Below, in pieces: positions 24,801-36,097 of a stretch of DNA of 64,000 nucleotides. The notes under the pieces are model-generated. The model was not told the DNA's origin and ran no database searches. It was given only the letters and a program-made list of their open reading frames with translations. This DNA comes from Lytechinus pictus (Eukaryota > Echinodermata > Echinoidea > Temnopleuroida > Toxopneustidae): positions 38,563,401 to 38,627,400 of the forward strand of contig NC_087249.1 in the NCBI RefSeq assembly GCF_037042905.1. Reading direction: 5' to 3'. Position 1 is the stretch's first letter, and the number at the start of each line of letters is the position of its first letter. The translations under genes were made by a program, and so were the position numbers.

Positions 24801-27800
24801 TCATCACACCAGCAACTTCTTAAGACTCCCAAGACACGTGTAGCATATGGTGCGCAAGCTTTCTCTGCCTCGGCACCTTCTCTCTGGAATAATTTGCCAT
24901 TGAATCTAAGAAATATACCATCACTGGAGACCTTCAAATCTAAACTGAAATCATATCTTTTCTAACAGTATTAGTTATTGGCACTTTGACACTCATTTGA
25001 ACTGAAGTGAATTGAAGTGGTGGTGTGTCATATTTCCTACCTGCAGGCTTGACTGCTTGAGGGATATCATCTTCACCTTCTAGTTTGTTCCATCTGATGG
25101 CTTCTTCTTTCTTCAATTTAATCTCTATCTGCATTGGGAGAAATCAACAAGCGCAATACAACATCATCATCAGTGAGAGAGCCATGCCTTTACATCACAC
25201 AAAGGCGGAAGGGACGTTTCCTGGTTATGAATTACTTTACAAATGATATCGAAATTATAAAATATGCATTTATCTATGACAAAATGGGAATAATAGATTT
25301 TCATTATGCGATCTAATTTGCTATTCGATACGAGGGATTTGTAAAAAAAAAATTACAGATTACTGAACAAACATTTTTATACAATATACATACATCTATG
25401 ACAAAATGGGAATAATAGATTTTCAGTATTTGATTTTTTCCCCTAAATACATACATCATACTGATATGACGTTCAGGATTTTTCTCATTTGGCAGGTTAA
25501 ATTGTAATATGCAAATCCTGTATCCATAACAAAATATTTCTATTTTCTCCATTTATTACCAAAGGAAATCAACCACGGACATTGTGGTGTGCGCCTGGAA
25601 GCTATGTGGGAGTTTCAAATTCATGCAGAGGTTTTGAGGTTCGAGCCCTGGACACGTTAAAGGTTGGTCCCAGACGTAAATAATCATATCTGATGATACA
25701 CATCTGAATAAACTCAAATACACACACACAACCAAGGGCTTTAATCAAAATATCTAATTCATTTCCTCGGTGAAACACCATTGCCATTAGCAACAGACCA
25801 TCATCAGAAGAAACAGTACCAACAATGTTACAGGAACAACTCAGGTTTTATTCAAACCTTGGTCTAAAGTTACACATGGGTAAACTATGGATAGTAAACT
25901 GTCACACAAATCTCAACTAGTATGAGGTTCAACCAATTCATCAGCACATTTGATGAATTCATTCATAACCATCTAGGAATACTGACTCTAGTAATATTGT
26001 TTATTTGTTGCTATTAAAGTTTAGGAAAACACAGTAAAGAGGAAATACACGTTGTGCTGTAAATAAAGTTTTGACATTTTTGGCTTTCCATAATTTTAGC
26101 ACACAGTTAGACCATGGCCTAATCTAACAAGACTTCAGAATACAGGCCTATATTAGTCTTAATTACGAATGAATATTCTTACTTTACTATTTAGTATCCT
26201 TGTTGTGCTCTTCTCTGGAATGATCGGGTGAGCCAGGTCTAATTTCAATCTGTAATCACTCCCATCGGACAACTTGATTGTTGAACTCAACTGTAATGAT
26301 GATAATCAATATTCAACGATTTATTAATTTCATTTTATCTCCTCAGAGTAGCCCTACCAGTAATTGAAGTACTTTTTTTTACAAGGGGCCCCTGCATAAC
26401 ATAAAAAAAGCATTTACATGAAATATGTTTCATTATGGGATGTAAAAAGACCACTTTAAATAAGTGTATTGTACAAATATTTAATGACAAAAGTAGGCCT
26501 ATCAGAAAAACAATCATAACATCATCATCATAACAAATTTGACAAACATTAAAAGAAATTAATTAAACCATCTAGTTACCCCTCCCCTCACTCTCCAAAA
26601 CATTTCCTCACTTGACCTCTTTAAGAGCACCATCAGAATCTCCTTTTATACTGCAAGAAGTATCCTCTTGAAAAAGTGCTGTATATAAATCAAATAATTA
26701 TTTACATGTAATTATTATCATAACATTTTCTGTTAACTTTCTAAAATACATAAATTCCTCCCGACCCTGATTAAAGTTAATTAGTGCTTACTGTAGTCTT
26801 GGTCAGAACAATATTAACATCTTCTTCCTTGGCCTTTTTGATGAGTATATTCATAGTAACAAGCCCATCTGTTTGGTACCAGTCATACCTTCAAAGAAAT
26901 CAGAAATACTGTAGGTCAAATTCGACAGTTTTAATAATAAAATAATACAGATTGATACAACTAATGCTGTGGTAGAGGAGGAGGGTATGAGGAGGAAGGT
27001 AGGAGGAGGAGGAGGAGGGGGAGAAGGAGAAGGGGAGGAGGAGGAGGGGGAGGAGGCAGAGGAGGAGAAAGAGAAGGAGGAGTAGGGAGAGGAAAAAGAG
27101 TGGAGAAGTAAATTGATATTTTTCAATGAAAAATCATTGGTGATATTTGTGAACATTGAGTGAAGCTTTATTATGGACAATTATGTGGCCTTTTCCTGCC
27201 CTTAGAGGTCTGAAGACCTTGGCCCGCGCACAAGCAGTCAGACCTTGTCAATAGCTTGGCAGTGTCTTTTTAACCTTGCCCACAATAGGTACAGGCTTCA
27301 AGTATGGTGGCGTGACCTTAATTTGTGCGTTACCTTATTTTGCCCACAGTCAAATATCTCAATATCTAATCAATAACTTGAAAAACTGATATCACCAACA
27401 GACCCAAAATTACTCAGTTGCTAACTTTCTTAAAGATAAAATCTGCATCTGTGAAATAATTGGTAAACCTTCGGCAAATTATGTTCCCATTTGCGCCGTT
27501 CTGAGAAAATCAGAATGTCGACTCTCGACAAGCATCCAGAAATTGGCAGTTTGCAACCAGAGGTCTCCAAACAAATAAGTAAAATGTGATACCACCTGAT
27601 TTTATGGCATTTTAACTTACAACTGATACACTTATCTTACCTTTTTCTGCTTGACTTCTTTTCTAAAGCTTCATAAAACCAATCATGTACAAAATAAGGT
27701 CACACTTTTTATGACACTTTTTCAGCCATGCAGGCACTTGTCGATCAGCATAGAATTTTGAAATCGCGATACCAGCGAAATCCTTGACCATTTTATAATT

Positions 27801-28589
27801 CCGTAGAGCGATTTTGACTCGATGACCTTGCCTTCTGTTTGGTATTTCCTATTTTAGTTGATTTTGAATGAACTGTGAGAAATTGTTTATTCAAAATCAA
27901 CTTCTTGATAATGTTTAAAACATGCACAAATCATGGTCACCCCATCATGATCATACACAGTACCTGGCTGTTAAGATGAGAATAAGCAGATTAGTCACTT
28001 GCTCACTGCAACCATCCTGCCTGTGGGGTATCTACAGGTAGGACTATGGTGTGCCAATGCAGTACACAACACACACTTTAAAATATAATTAAACACTTTT
28101 GTGACCACAAATACTAATGTCCATACAGTTGCAATTTATTTTTCATTAGTAACTTGGGAATAATTTTTGTATTCACCAGAGCACTCAAAAACTTGAATTT
28201 TGTGCATATTTTTGTGTACCCTCTATTGGTGGAAAGTAATATGGCAAGAAAATTTTCAGTTTTCAATCTCTATTTTTAATTTAGAAATTAAAAGAATCAA
28301 ATTTACTTACAAGCCAGGTTATATGATGATTAGCTGTAATGGAATCTGACAGTGTCAAACAATCAATCATTTGTTCCAAATAAAAAGAGAAAATATGCCA
28401 AACAGTACTAACCTTATGTTGCCACACATGGAGTACTAACAGAGAACAAGGTTATATCATAACCTTGTTCATTGAATAAGTGAGATTAGTCTTGAATTAC
28501 CTTTGTTTCTGAGGTTGAGGCAATGGTGCTTGTTGCTGGTTTGCCAATGGTTCGGACTGCTTTTCCTTTTGCTCATCTGTTGACGCCAT
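21767..28589 (-). CDS. SUGT1: SGT1/SUGT1 co-chaperone, CS and SGS domains only (no TPR)
   Basis: SGT1 is an HSP90 co-chaperone that works with SKP1-type ubiquitin ligases, kinetochore assembly and LRR-protein maturation. Six exons join on the - strand: 28589-28501, 26888-26792, 26290-26183, 25128-25041, 24338-24142, 21874-21767. The total is 687 nt, 228 residues, and every junction keeps frame. Residues 1-30 are a polar, Q-rich leader that starts [11 protein letters not shown] at an ATG preceded by AAA. Residues 31 to about 130 are the CS domain ([32 protein letters not shown]). Residues about 145-228 are the SGS domain ([66 protein letters not shown]). Human SUGT1 has three TPR repeats before the CS domain; here the leader joins the CS start directly. 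TPR-less SGT1 is, as I recall, known in some invertebrates, so this need not be a truncation. An additional upstream TPR exon cannot be excluded. Confidence 0.93.
22438..23256. mobile_element. hAT-type non-autonomous element in SUGT1 intron 5
   Basis: Termini TAGGGCTGTTATCG and CGATAACAGCCCTA are inverted repeats. They are flanked by a perfect 8-bp direct duplication CTGAGAAA at 22430-22437 and 23257-23264. TAGGG-type ends with 8-bp duplications fit the hAT superfamily (Ac-like). Its ends are rich in ATCGATAAC words. It contains a 50-base scrap with the AACGTAGAGGGCAGCAACAC word also found at the ends of the 41.3-kb element. Confidence 0.85.
23296..23468. mobile_element. Palindromic MITE
   Basis: GTGTTTCATAAAGCTGGTCG at the left is answered by ACTTTATGAAATGCC at the right, and GACTGGTGAT by ATCACCAGTC, folding into one hairpin of about 170 bases. 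It sits 40 bases beyond the hAT element, in SUGT1 intron 5. Confidence 0.7.
23595..24095. mobile_element. Diverged copy of the 47.4-kb foldback family, in SUGT1 intron 5
   Basis: Starts GGAGAATGAAACCCTTGATA and follows the left arm of the 47454 element for about 400 bases. It then turns into a short second arm (CCCATTGCCAATGGGAGGAT) ending near 24095. Its end lies under 50 bases from the exon 5 donor. Confidence 0.7.
24142..24338 (-). CDS. SUGT1: SUGT1 exon 5 (linker and SGS domain)
   Basis: 65 codons after a split GTG, from [16 protein letters not shown] to KKAMNKSF. It holds the TRNWD and ALN.LFQ.IY...DEE.K.AMNKSF blocks of the SGS domain. The donor is GTGAGT at 24141; open frame beyond it is intron and foldback-element sequence. 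Confidence 0.93.
24560..24975 (+). pseudogene. LINE reverse-transcriptase C-terminal fragment (CR1/L2-like)
   Basis: Two overlapping frames carry [20 protein letters not shown] then, after a frameshift, [11 protein letters not shown] and [18 protein letters not shown] ending KSYLF. This is the classic C-terminal tail of CR1/L2-type non-LTR elements. It lies antisense within SUGT1 intron 4, ending about 65 bases from exon 4. Confidence 0.8.
25041..25128 (-). CDS. SUGT1: SUGT1 exon 4 (end of CS domain)
   Basis: Encodes [18 protein letters not shown] and the linker [11 protein letters not shown] plus one base. IEIKLKK..A.RW.KLEG is the SGT1 signature at the CS C-terminus. Acceptor AATGCAG, donor GTAGGA. 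Confidence 0.92.
25129..26182. other. SUGT1 intron 3
   Basis: A 31-base exact direct repeat (CTATGACAAAATGGGAATAA...) occurs at 25273 and 25393, 120 bases apart. Nothing else recognised. Confidence 0.7.
26183..26290 (-). CDS. SUGT1: SUGT1 exon 3 (CS domain, middle)
   Basis: 36 codons, [20 protein letters not shown] then [16 protein letters not shown]. It matches the HPI-P-E-S-T block of SGT1 CS domains. Acceptor ATTACAG, donor GTAAGA. Confidence 0.92.
26792..26888 (-). CDS. SUGT1: SUGT1 exon 2 (CS domain, first strands)
   Basis: Encodes [20 protein letters not shown] and [12 protein letters not shown]. The YDWYQT start of the CS domain is nearly invariant in SGT1. The acceptor is TTCTTTGAAG and the donor GTAAGC; the exon ends in phase 0. 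Confidence 0.92.
26889..28500. other. SUGT1 intron 1
   Basis: Contains the GGA tract and otherwise unremarkable sequence. No TPR-coding exon was found on the gene strand. Confidence 0.6.
26970..27095 (+). repeat. GGA tract in SUGT1 intron 1
   Basis: GAGGAGGAGG repeats, imperfect; on the gene strand this is a pyrimidine tract about 80 bases before the exon 2 acceptor. Confidence 0.9.
28501..28589 (-). CDS. SUGT1: SUGT1 exon 1 (start codon)
   Basis: Encodes [15 protein letters not shown], then a Q/P-rich stretch ending PQPQKQ, 29 codons plus two bases. The donor is GTAATT at 28500-28495. The residue split across the junction becomes Arg, giving KQR-YDWYQ. No TPR coding is present. Confidence 0.85.
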
Positions 28590-28926
28590 TTTAAACTTTG
28601 ATGGGGAAAAAAAGATAACAAAACATACAATCAAATTGACATTTCACTTTATTGGTCAATGAATCTAAAACATCATGTGCTTCACTACCATAAAAACATG
28701 CGCTTTGCTTTACTTGATTTCTTCTTCTTCCTCTGTGTGCTTCGGAGATCGATCAGCAGTTAAAATCCTGCAGAGTGCAGGTATAATCTCGTAACATTAT
28801 TTTCATTGTAATAAAATCTGATGCTTTACAAATTACATTATTAATATAACTTATAAGACAAACTTCACAAAGGTAGATCTATTCTAGCCAACATTCTAAC
28901 GACATCTGGATCTGGATCTGGATGTA

Positions 28927-29537
28927 CCGTAAGGGCACTAGTATTCAACCCGTTTGGAGAGTTTCCTCAAATATATAGAAATATAGAATTTACCTGAATT
29001 TCAGACCCGTCTTATTTCCAAGAGCAAATGCTGTTTATTCTTTTTCCGTTATTTTTTTCTTCAACCAGTTGACTGTGTGCGCGGGCGATCGAATTATACG
29101 GCGACGGATTTTGGTACTAGTATTCAACCCGTCGGCACTAGTATTCAACCTAGCGATGAAAGATGGCCCTATCTCTCAATCTGCCCTTGTCCCATCCGAC
29201 TATGGACTAGACCATTTGAGATGAGACCAAACAGGGAATTAATCAAAGCCAGAGATTTACATAGATCTAGATCTAATTTAGCAATCTAAACCCTTTTGAG
29301 ATTTGCTATCAATCCTCACTAGGTTGAATACTAGTACCATTCAGTGCAAAAGGCCATCGCCGCATAATTCGATCCTCCGCGCATACAGTCGACAGATTGA
29401 CAAAGAAAATATCGACAACAGATTACCCTGGAAATAACAAAGGTGTGAAATTAAGATAAATTCCCTATTTCTAAATATTTTGGGGAATATGTCAAAATCT
29501 TTGAATTATGCTGGGTTGAATACTAGTACCCATACGG
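28927..29537. mobile_element. Palindromic TA-flanked element upstream of SUGT1
   Basis: CCGTAAGGGCACTAGTATTC at the left is answered by the inverted form at the right (to 29537), with TA on both outer sides (28925-28926, 29538-29539). The arms continue inward over 200 bases, including GATCGAATTATACGGCGACGG against its inverted counterpart near 29370. TA duplication suggests a Tc1/mariner-type MITE. It begins about 340 bases upstream of the SUGT1 start codon. Confidence 0.75.
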
Positions 29538-29539
29538 TA

Positions 29540-29930
29540 TACGATGCAGGGCCCTTCTGGGCATAAACGCATCGGGTACTTGACCTGGATTTTGCCGGGA
29601 CCGGCAGGTGCAATACACCGGGTGAACACCCTACTCTTTGACGAATAGTGTATTGGTTTTAACGTGCATAGGTTGTACCTCTCCTATACACGGGACCAAC
29701 ATTTGCGTCCTTTCCGATGGACGGAGTGTTTTCCAACTGTATTCACACCTGCACTGAATACAGTGGTGAGGCACGCTAACACACAACGCTATAGCATCAA
29801 GACTTTTTTGTTAGACGCGTTTCGGCATGAGCGGGACTCGAACCCCTCACGTTGAGATCTACGATCTTATCCGAAACATGCGCTCTAGTCTAAGTCTAAC
29901 CGACTGAGCTACGCTGCCTCCCCTAATGAC
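29540..29930 (-). mobile_element. tRNA-derived SINE-like element
   Basis: On the - strand, TAGCTCAGTCGGTTAG (A box, 29911-29896) and GGGTTCGAGTCCC (B box, 29845-29833) form a RNA polymerase III promoter. The acceptor stem does not pair and the boxes lie further apart than in a tRNA, so this is a SINE head rather than a gene. The body runs down to the edge of the palindromic element. Confidence 0.6.
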
Positions 29931-30379
29931 ATAACGTTAATATTAGATATCAAAAGAAAATGAGTGCAAACATGCAGATTTAGTTTTCAAGAAATATTTC
30001 TGCTTAGTCCACATAGTAGCATGTTTCTTGTTTTGTTATCAAAATTAAAGTGAGCCGAGTTGTGCTTACAACTGTAGTACTAGTGTCATTAGTGTGACAT
30101 GTAACCAACACGGCTATCAATACACGGGACCGCGCCAGGAAATGTTTCAGGACATTGTTCGTCAATTCACCCGTATATCATGTATATCCCAGACACCTTT
30201 GTTTATTGTTTGACTAGAGTATGCCTAGATCTATACTGCTTATTTTTCTTTATCTAAAATAAAGAGGTCAAAGAAACGAAGTCTGGTAGAAAAAAATGGC
30301 TTACCTGGTCCTGGGCCTGGGTGGTCCGCTATTTCTGCTACCACTTTACCAGTACCAATTTCTGCGCTGCAGCTGCATA

Positions 30380-31340
30380 CATACAACTCTTGTCATACTC
30401 TACAATTCATTAATATTGCCTTATATATCATATTGCAACATAGTTTGGGCAACATGTGCAAAAACTAAAATTAATACAATATACTTATTACAGAAAAAAG
30501 CAATTCGAATCTGTACTGATTCCCAATATTTATCACACACAAATCCATTATTCCATAAACTAAAGACTCTAACAGTATTTGACATAAATCCTCTTCAAAG
30601 TTTACTACTTATGTTTAAGTACGTACATAACATGCTCCCACCTTCATTCCACAATTTTTATACTCTGAATACATCTATTCATTCTTACCCTACCCGTAAC
30701 TCTTCAAATTTCCATTTAATCAACCCTAAATTGCTTATTGCGCAGAGATCCATGAGACACCATGGTCCAGATTTGTGGAACTCTCTACCAGAGCCTGTAA
30801 AACAATCTTCGTCTCTTCACTCATTTAAGGCAAACCAATCTATGTTATTATCAGAATATTTGAAGTAAAATTTCTGTGTCATATCCTTTTTATCGTGAAT
30901 TTATTCCTCCTTCGATTTAGTCATTACCAATATCTTCATCATGACCACCATCATCTCCATGGCCTTCATCATCATCATCATCATCATCATCATATCACCG
31001 TCACCCTCAGCTTTATCATCTTCATACTATAATATTGCATGAATTCATGTTTCGTATTTGAAAATGTATGCCCATTCTGCTTTATAAATGTATTAATTAA
31101 TTCAATTAGTATAAGTTTGGGATTGTCATTTTTTTCAAGCAATCTGCTTATGATGACAATCCTTCTGCAAATTGTGAATATCATATAGTTAATCATTTTT
31201 GTCTGAAATTATCTTTTTAATACTCTTTATTTATGATTCATGCCAAAAATGCTAGCATATTATGTTTATTATGTTATGAAAAATGTATTATACAAATGTT
31301 ATGGATGCAGAAGAAAACAATAAATCAAATCAAATCAAAG
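30380..31340 (+). mobile_element. 5'-truncated LINE, same family as the 36-38 kb copy
   Basis: An open frame to 30868 encodes LYNSLILPYISYCNIVWATC and LQKKAIRICT, then SYPTRNSSNFHLINPKLLIA and RHHGPDLWNSLP, the RT C-terminal region. A 3' UTR with an ATC microsatellite follows, and the element ends in AATAAATCAAATCAAATCAA, a microsatellite-like tail. The sequence before about 30380 is unrelated, so the 5' end is truncated. Confidence 0.8.
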
Positions 31341-32058
31341 GATCAAATTTTCTAGAATGTCCTGGCTAGCTTGCATGCCTTGTATGACGTCATGACGTCA
31401 CTTGCACGTCGCGTGTGTGAGGGGAATTCCCCCAGATATATTCCCCCAGATATAAAATATTTTATGGGAGTTTGGAATTTGGATAAACAACAAATAATTA
31501 CCATATGTTTCTTTCATAAAGGTCACTTTTTAAATGACCCTACTTCACACCCTCGTCCAAAAACAAAACTAAACTTCCACAAGGGTCCAACACATGGACC
31601 CTTAATTGTGGACATAAAAGGACAAACACTATAGAAAATCCAAGCTTTTATTACAGTATTGTCCTTCTTTTTGGCCAAAATACGCGCCATCGATAATTCA
31701 GAGGGGGGGGGGGGGAATGGGTGGAATGGGGGAGGTAGAGCTCTGTGCGTCTCGGAATCCCAAAACAATTAATGGTGATCATAAATTCGCAGAATGTTCG
31801 TTTGTTTCGTTTTCTTTAAAAACACATTCATCTAGCTTGATTATAGCTTTTGATCGCTATATAATAGTAGGGCGGATACAAGTCAAGTTCGCCCATGAAG
31901 GGAGGAGGCATATTGTTTTCCATCATCATTAGTGTATCATGCAGATCTTATACCGAAACGTTTTAATCAGGTTTAAAACAAAATGCAGATAAAAACGGTG
32001 AAATAAAAACGGATGCACCTTTTAAAGGTAAAGACTCAAGGTTTCACTTCATGGGATA

Positions 32059-33859
32059 TCCCAGGACCAAAATCCAATTGAAACCAGTTGGATTTCCAAC
32101 TGGTTTCAATTGGTTTTAACTGGTTTCAATTGGTTTTAACTGGAATTTAACAATTTCCAGTTGAAACCAATTGAAACCAGTTGGGCAACTGGAAATCCTA
32201 ACTGGAACCAGTTGGGTAACTGGAAATGACTTCCAATTGGAAATGATTTCTAACTGGAACCAGTTGAGTAACTGGAAATCCCAACTGGAACCAGTTGGGC
32301 AACTGGAAATCCTAACTGGAACCAGTTGGGTAACTGGAAATGACTTCCAATTTGAAATGATTTCTAACTGGAACCAGTTGAGTAACTGGAAATCCCAACT
32401 GGAACCAGTTGGGCAACTGGAAATCCTAACTGGAACCAGTTGGGTAACTGGAAATGACTTCCAATTGGAAATGATTTCTAACTGGAACCAGTTGAGTAAC
32501 TGGAAATCCCAACTGGAACCAGTTGGGCAACTGGAAATCCTAACTGGAACCAGTTGGGTAACTGGAAATGACTTCCAATTGGAAATGATTTCTAACTGGA
32601 ACCAGTTGAGTAACTGGAAATCCCAACTGGAACCAGTTGGGCAACTGGAAATCCTAACTGGAACCAGTTGGGTAACTGGAAATGACTTCCAATTGGAAAT
32701 GATTTCTAACTGGAACCAGTTGAGTAACTGGAAATCCCAACTGGAACCAGTTGGGCAACTGGAAATCCTAACTGGAACCAGTTGGGTAACTGGAAATGAC
32801 TTCCAACTGGAAATAATTTCTAACTGGAACCAGTTGGGTAACTGGAAATCTTAACTTGAACCATGTAGTTGTGTAACTGAAAATCCTAACTGGTACCAAT
32901 TGGGTAACTGGAGATGACTTCTAACTGGAAAGATGGGTAACTGGAAATGAATTCTAATTGGAACCAGTTGGGTAACTGGAAATAAAACTGGAACCAGTTG
33001 GGCAACTGGAAATGATTTCCAATTGGTTTCCAATTGGAAATTTTCCAGTTACCCAACTGGATCCAATTGAAACCAGTTAATTTGCATATTATCTGCCAGT
33101 GTGCACAGATTAATGTTTTATGAGATTCATCATCATTAACAATGTATCTATTTTTCTCTTTTCAATTTCAAGTACCACACTTTTTAAAGATCAAGTATTT
33201 AGAATACTTTGCAGTGAAAACCATGTTCATAAATGTTATAGATTATAATTAAAACAGATTAAAGGATAATTAGTACACCACTAACTATTACCAAATTACA
33301 TCAAATAAAAATACATCTATCTGAAGATCTTCCATATAAATATATACATATGAAAGTCTGTATTTTATCAATGCCCTTTACATTGGTATCAATAGACATA
33401 TAACACTGCTTCTGTGTTGGCATGAGCAATAGTTAGTGCAAATGCTAATTAATTTGTAACTAATTAAGTTCATTCCAACTGGAAGTTCCAATTGGATCCA
33501 GTTGGAAACCAATTGGTTTCAACTGGTTCCAGTTGAAACCAGTTGCCTCCAATTGGTTTCAACTGGAACCAATTGAAACCAGTTGCCTCCAATTGGATTC
33601 AACTGGTTTTAATAGGGAAATTGGAACAACTGGAACCAATTGACACAAATTGCCAACTGGTTCCAGTTGCCCAATTGGTTTTAACTGGAACCAATTGGCA
33701 ACTGGTTTTCAATTGGAACCAATTGGTTTTAACTGGAACCAATTGGCAACTGGTTTTCAATTGGAACTAGTTGTTCCAATTTCCCTATTGAAACCAGTTG
33801 GCCAACTGGTTTCAATTGGTTTTGCCCTAATTGGTTTTAACTGGATTTTGGTCCTGGGA
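32059..33859. mobile_element. TA-flanked element built of AACTGG/CCAGTT words
   Basis: Ends TCCCAGGACCAAAATCCA and the inverse TGGATTTTGGTCCTGGGA, with TA outside both (32057-32058, 33860-33861). Both halves (32085-33080 and 33470-33845) are dense with AACTGG, CCAGTT and CCAATTGG words. About 390 bases of ordinary AT-rich sequence lie between them (33080-33470). No coding. Confidence 0.8.
32175..32860 (+). repeat. Six-copy 114-bp higher-order repeat
   Basis: A 114-base unit made of four roughly 28-base AACTGGAACCAGTTGGGTAA-type subunits repeats about six times with very few changes. The 227-codon open frame across it exists only because 114 is a multiple of three. Confidence 0.9.
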
Positions 33860-33861
33860 TA

Positions 33862-34683
33862 TTACAGATGAAACATTTTTGAGAATTTCGCCTAGTTGGA
33901 AAAGGCAAATGCATATCACGGAAGGAAATAAAATGGATAAAGATCTGAAAGAAATTGTATTGATTGTTTCGGGCCAAATGTATGTGAACTCGCCTCGGAA
34001 ATATTAGGCCTATATAGAATTATTCTCAATTCCAAATTAAAAGTCACTCCTGTAGTTAATCAGTTAGAAGAATCATTGAGTTATATTAGAGATATTGAAA
34101 AACCCTTTTTTTCAGGCCAAGGAAATGTACTTTGAATGGTAAGCTTAGGGAATTTCAATTTAAAATCATATCATATCAATCAAAAAGTAGAAATATATCG
34201 TCACTTACTTTGTGTAAATATTCGTTCGCTATTGCGACGCACTTGACCTACCCATTAAAAAAGGAAAACTTGATTGGGAAGAAATATGTTTGGTGCACCA
34301 ATGTATGATATAAGGAAGACGTATTCATTAAATCATGTAATTTTTCTATCAAAATATATCATATTTCAATCTAAAATAATAGCCAAGAAGTGAAAGAAGT
34401 AAGAAATCAAGTTGAGGAAAAGGGATATCACATTTATCGTAACATCTTATCTTTGCATCTAAAAAAATTACTAAGAGGCTTGGCCATGGCAGAGTTACCC
34501 CCTTCTTCATTTACTTTGTTTTTTCTCTTCTTCTCGATCTCCCCCCCCCCTCAATTTATACGTTGCATAAGCTTAGGGGGGAAGGGGCGGATTCCAGCCT
34601 TCACCAATAGGGGGGGGGGGGCCGGAATTGTTTTCAGCCACATTTTCCCCGATCGGCCGCTCGAAGTTAATTTTTGTTTGTTT
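33862..34683. other. No gene recognised
   Basis: AT-rich, then G/C runs with GGGGCGGATTCCAG at 34580 that resemble the end of another hAT-like element without an identified partner. Confidence 0.5.
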
Positions 34684-34691
34684 CTTTGAAG

Positions 34692-35561
<870 letters not shown>

Positions 35562-36097
35562 CTTTGAAGGGGTAGTCCTATAACAGTCACTTCTAAGCTT
35601 TATAAATAAATAAATATATATACATATATATATATATATATTCATATAATATCATGAGCCTTATTTAAAAAAGTGCGAGCGCGAAGTTTTTAATATGCGT
35701 TTTGATCTCATAAAAAAGGATCTGTTAACGGCAGCTTCTTAGCCATGAAGACATTGCATATTTCAACTATCAAGTAATGCGAGCGCGAAGCGCGAGCTGT
35801 AAATTTTGACATTTGTACCTGAAGAATGGAAAACGATAAGTATATAACTAAATAATATTTAAACCTAAAAATTGGACACTCTATTCATATTAAATCATGA
35901 AAAGGATGAGTAATTGGAAATCTTCGTATATTAATAATGCGAGCGCAAAGCTCTAGCAGAATTTTTAAATTTATTTTTAATATACGTTTTGATCTGATAA
36001 AAAAAGGATCTGTTAACGGCTGCTTGTTAACAAATGAAGACATTACATATTTTAACTATCAAATAATGCGAGCGCGAAGCGCGAGCTCAAAATTTTG

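Noticed and set aside
29818-29925. tRNA gene
   Set aside because: Internal promoter boxes are too far apart and the stems do not form; SINE-derived.
32171-32854. 227-codon open frame
   Set aside because: It is the translation of a 114-base tandem repeat; it stays open because the period is a multiple of three and has no start context or splice sites.
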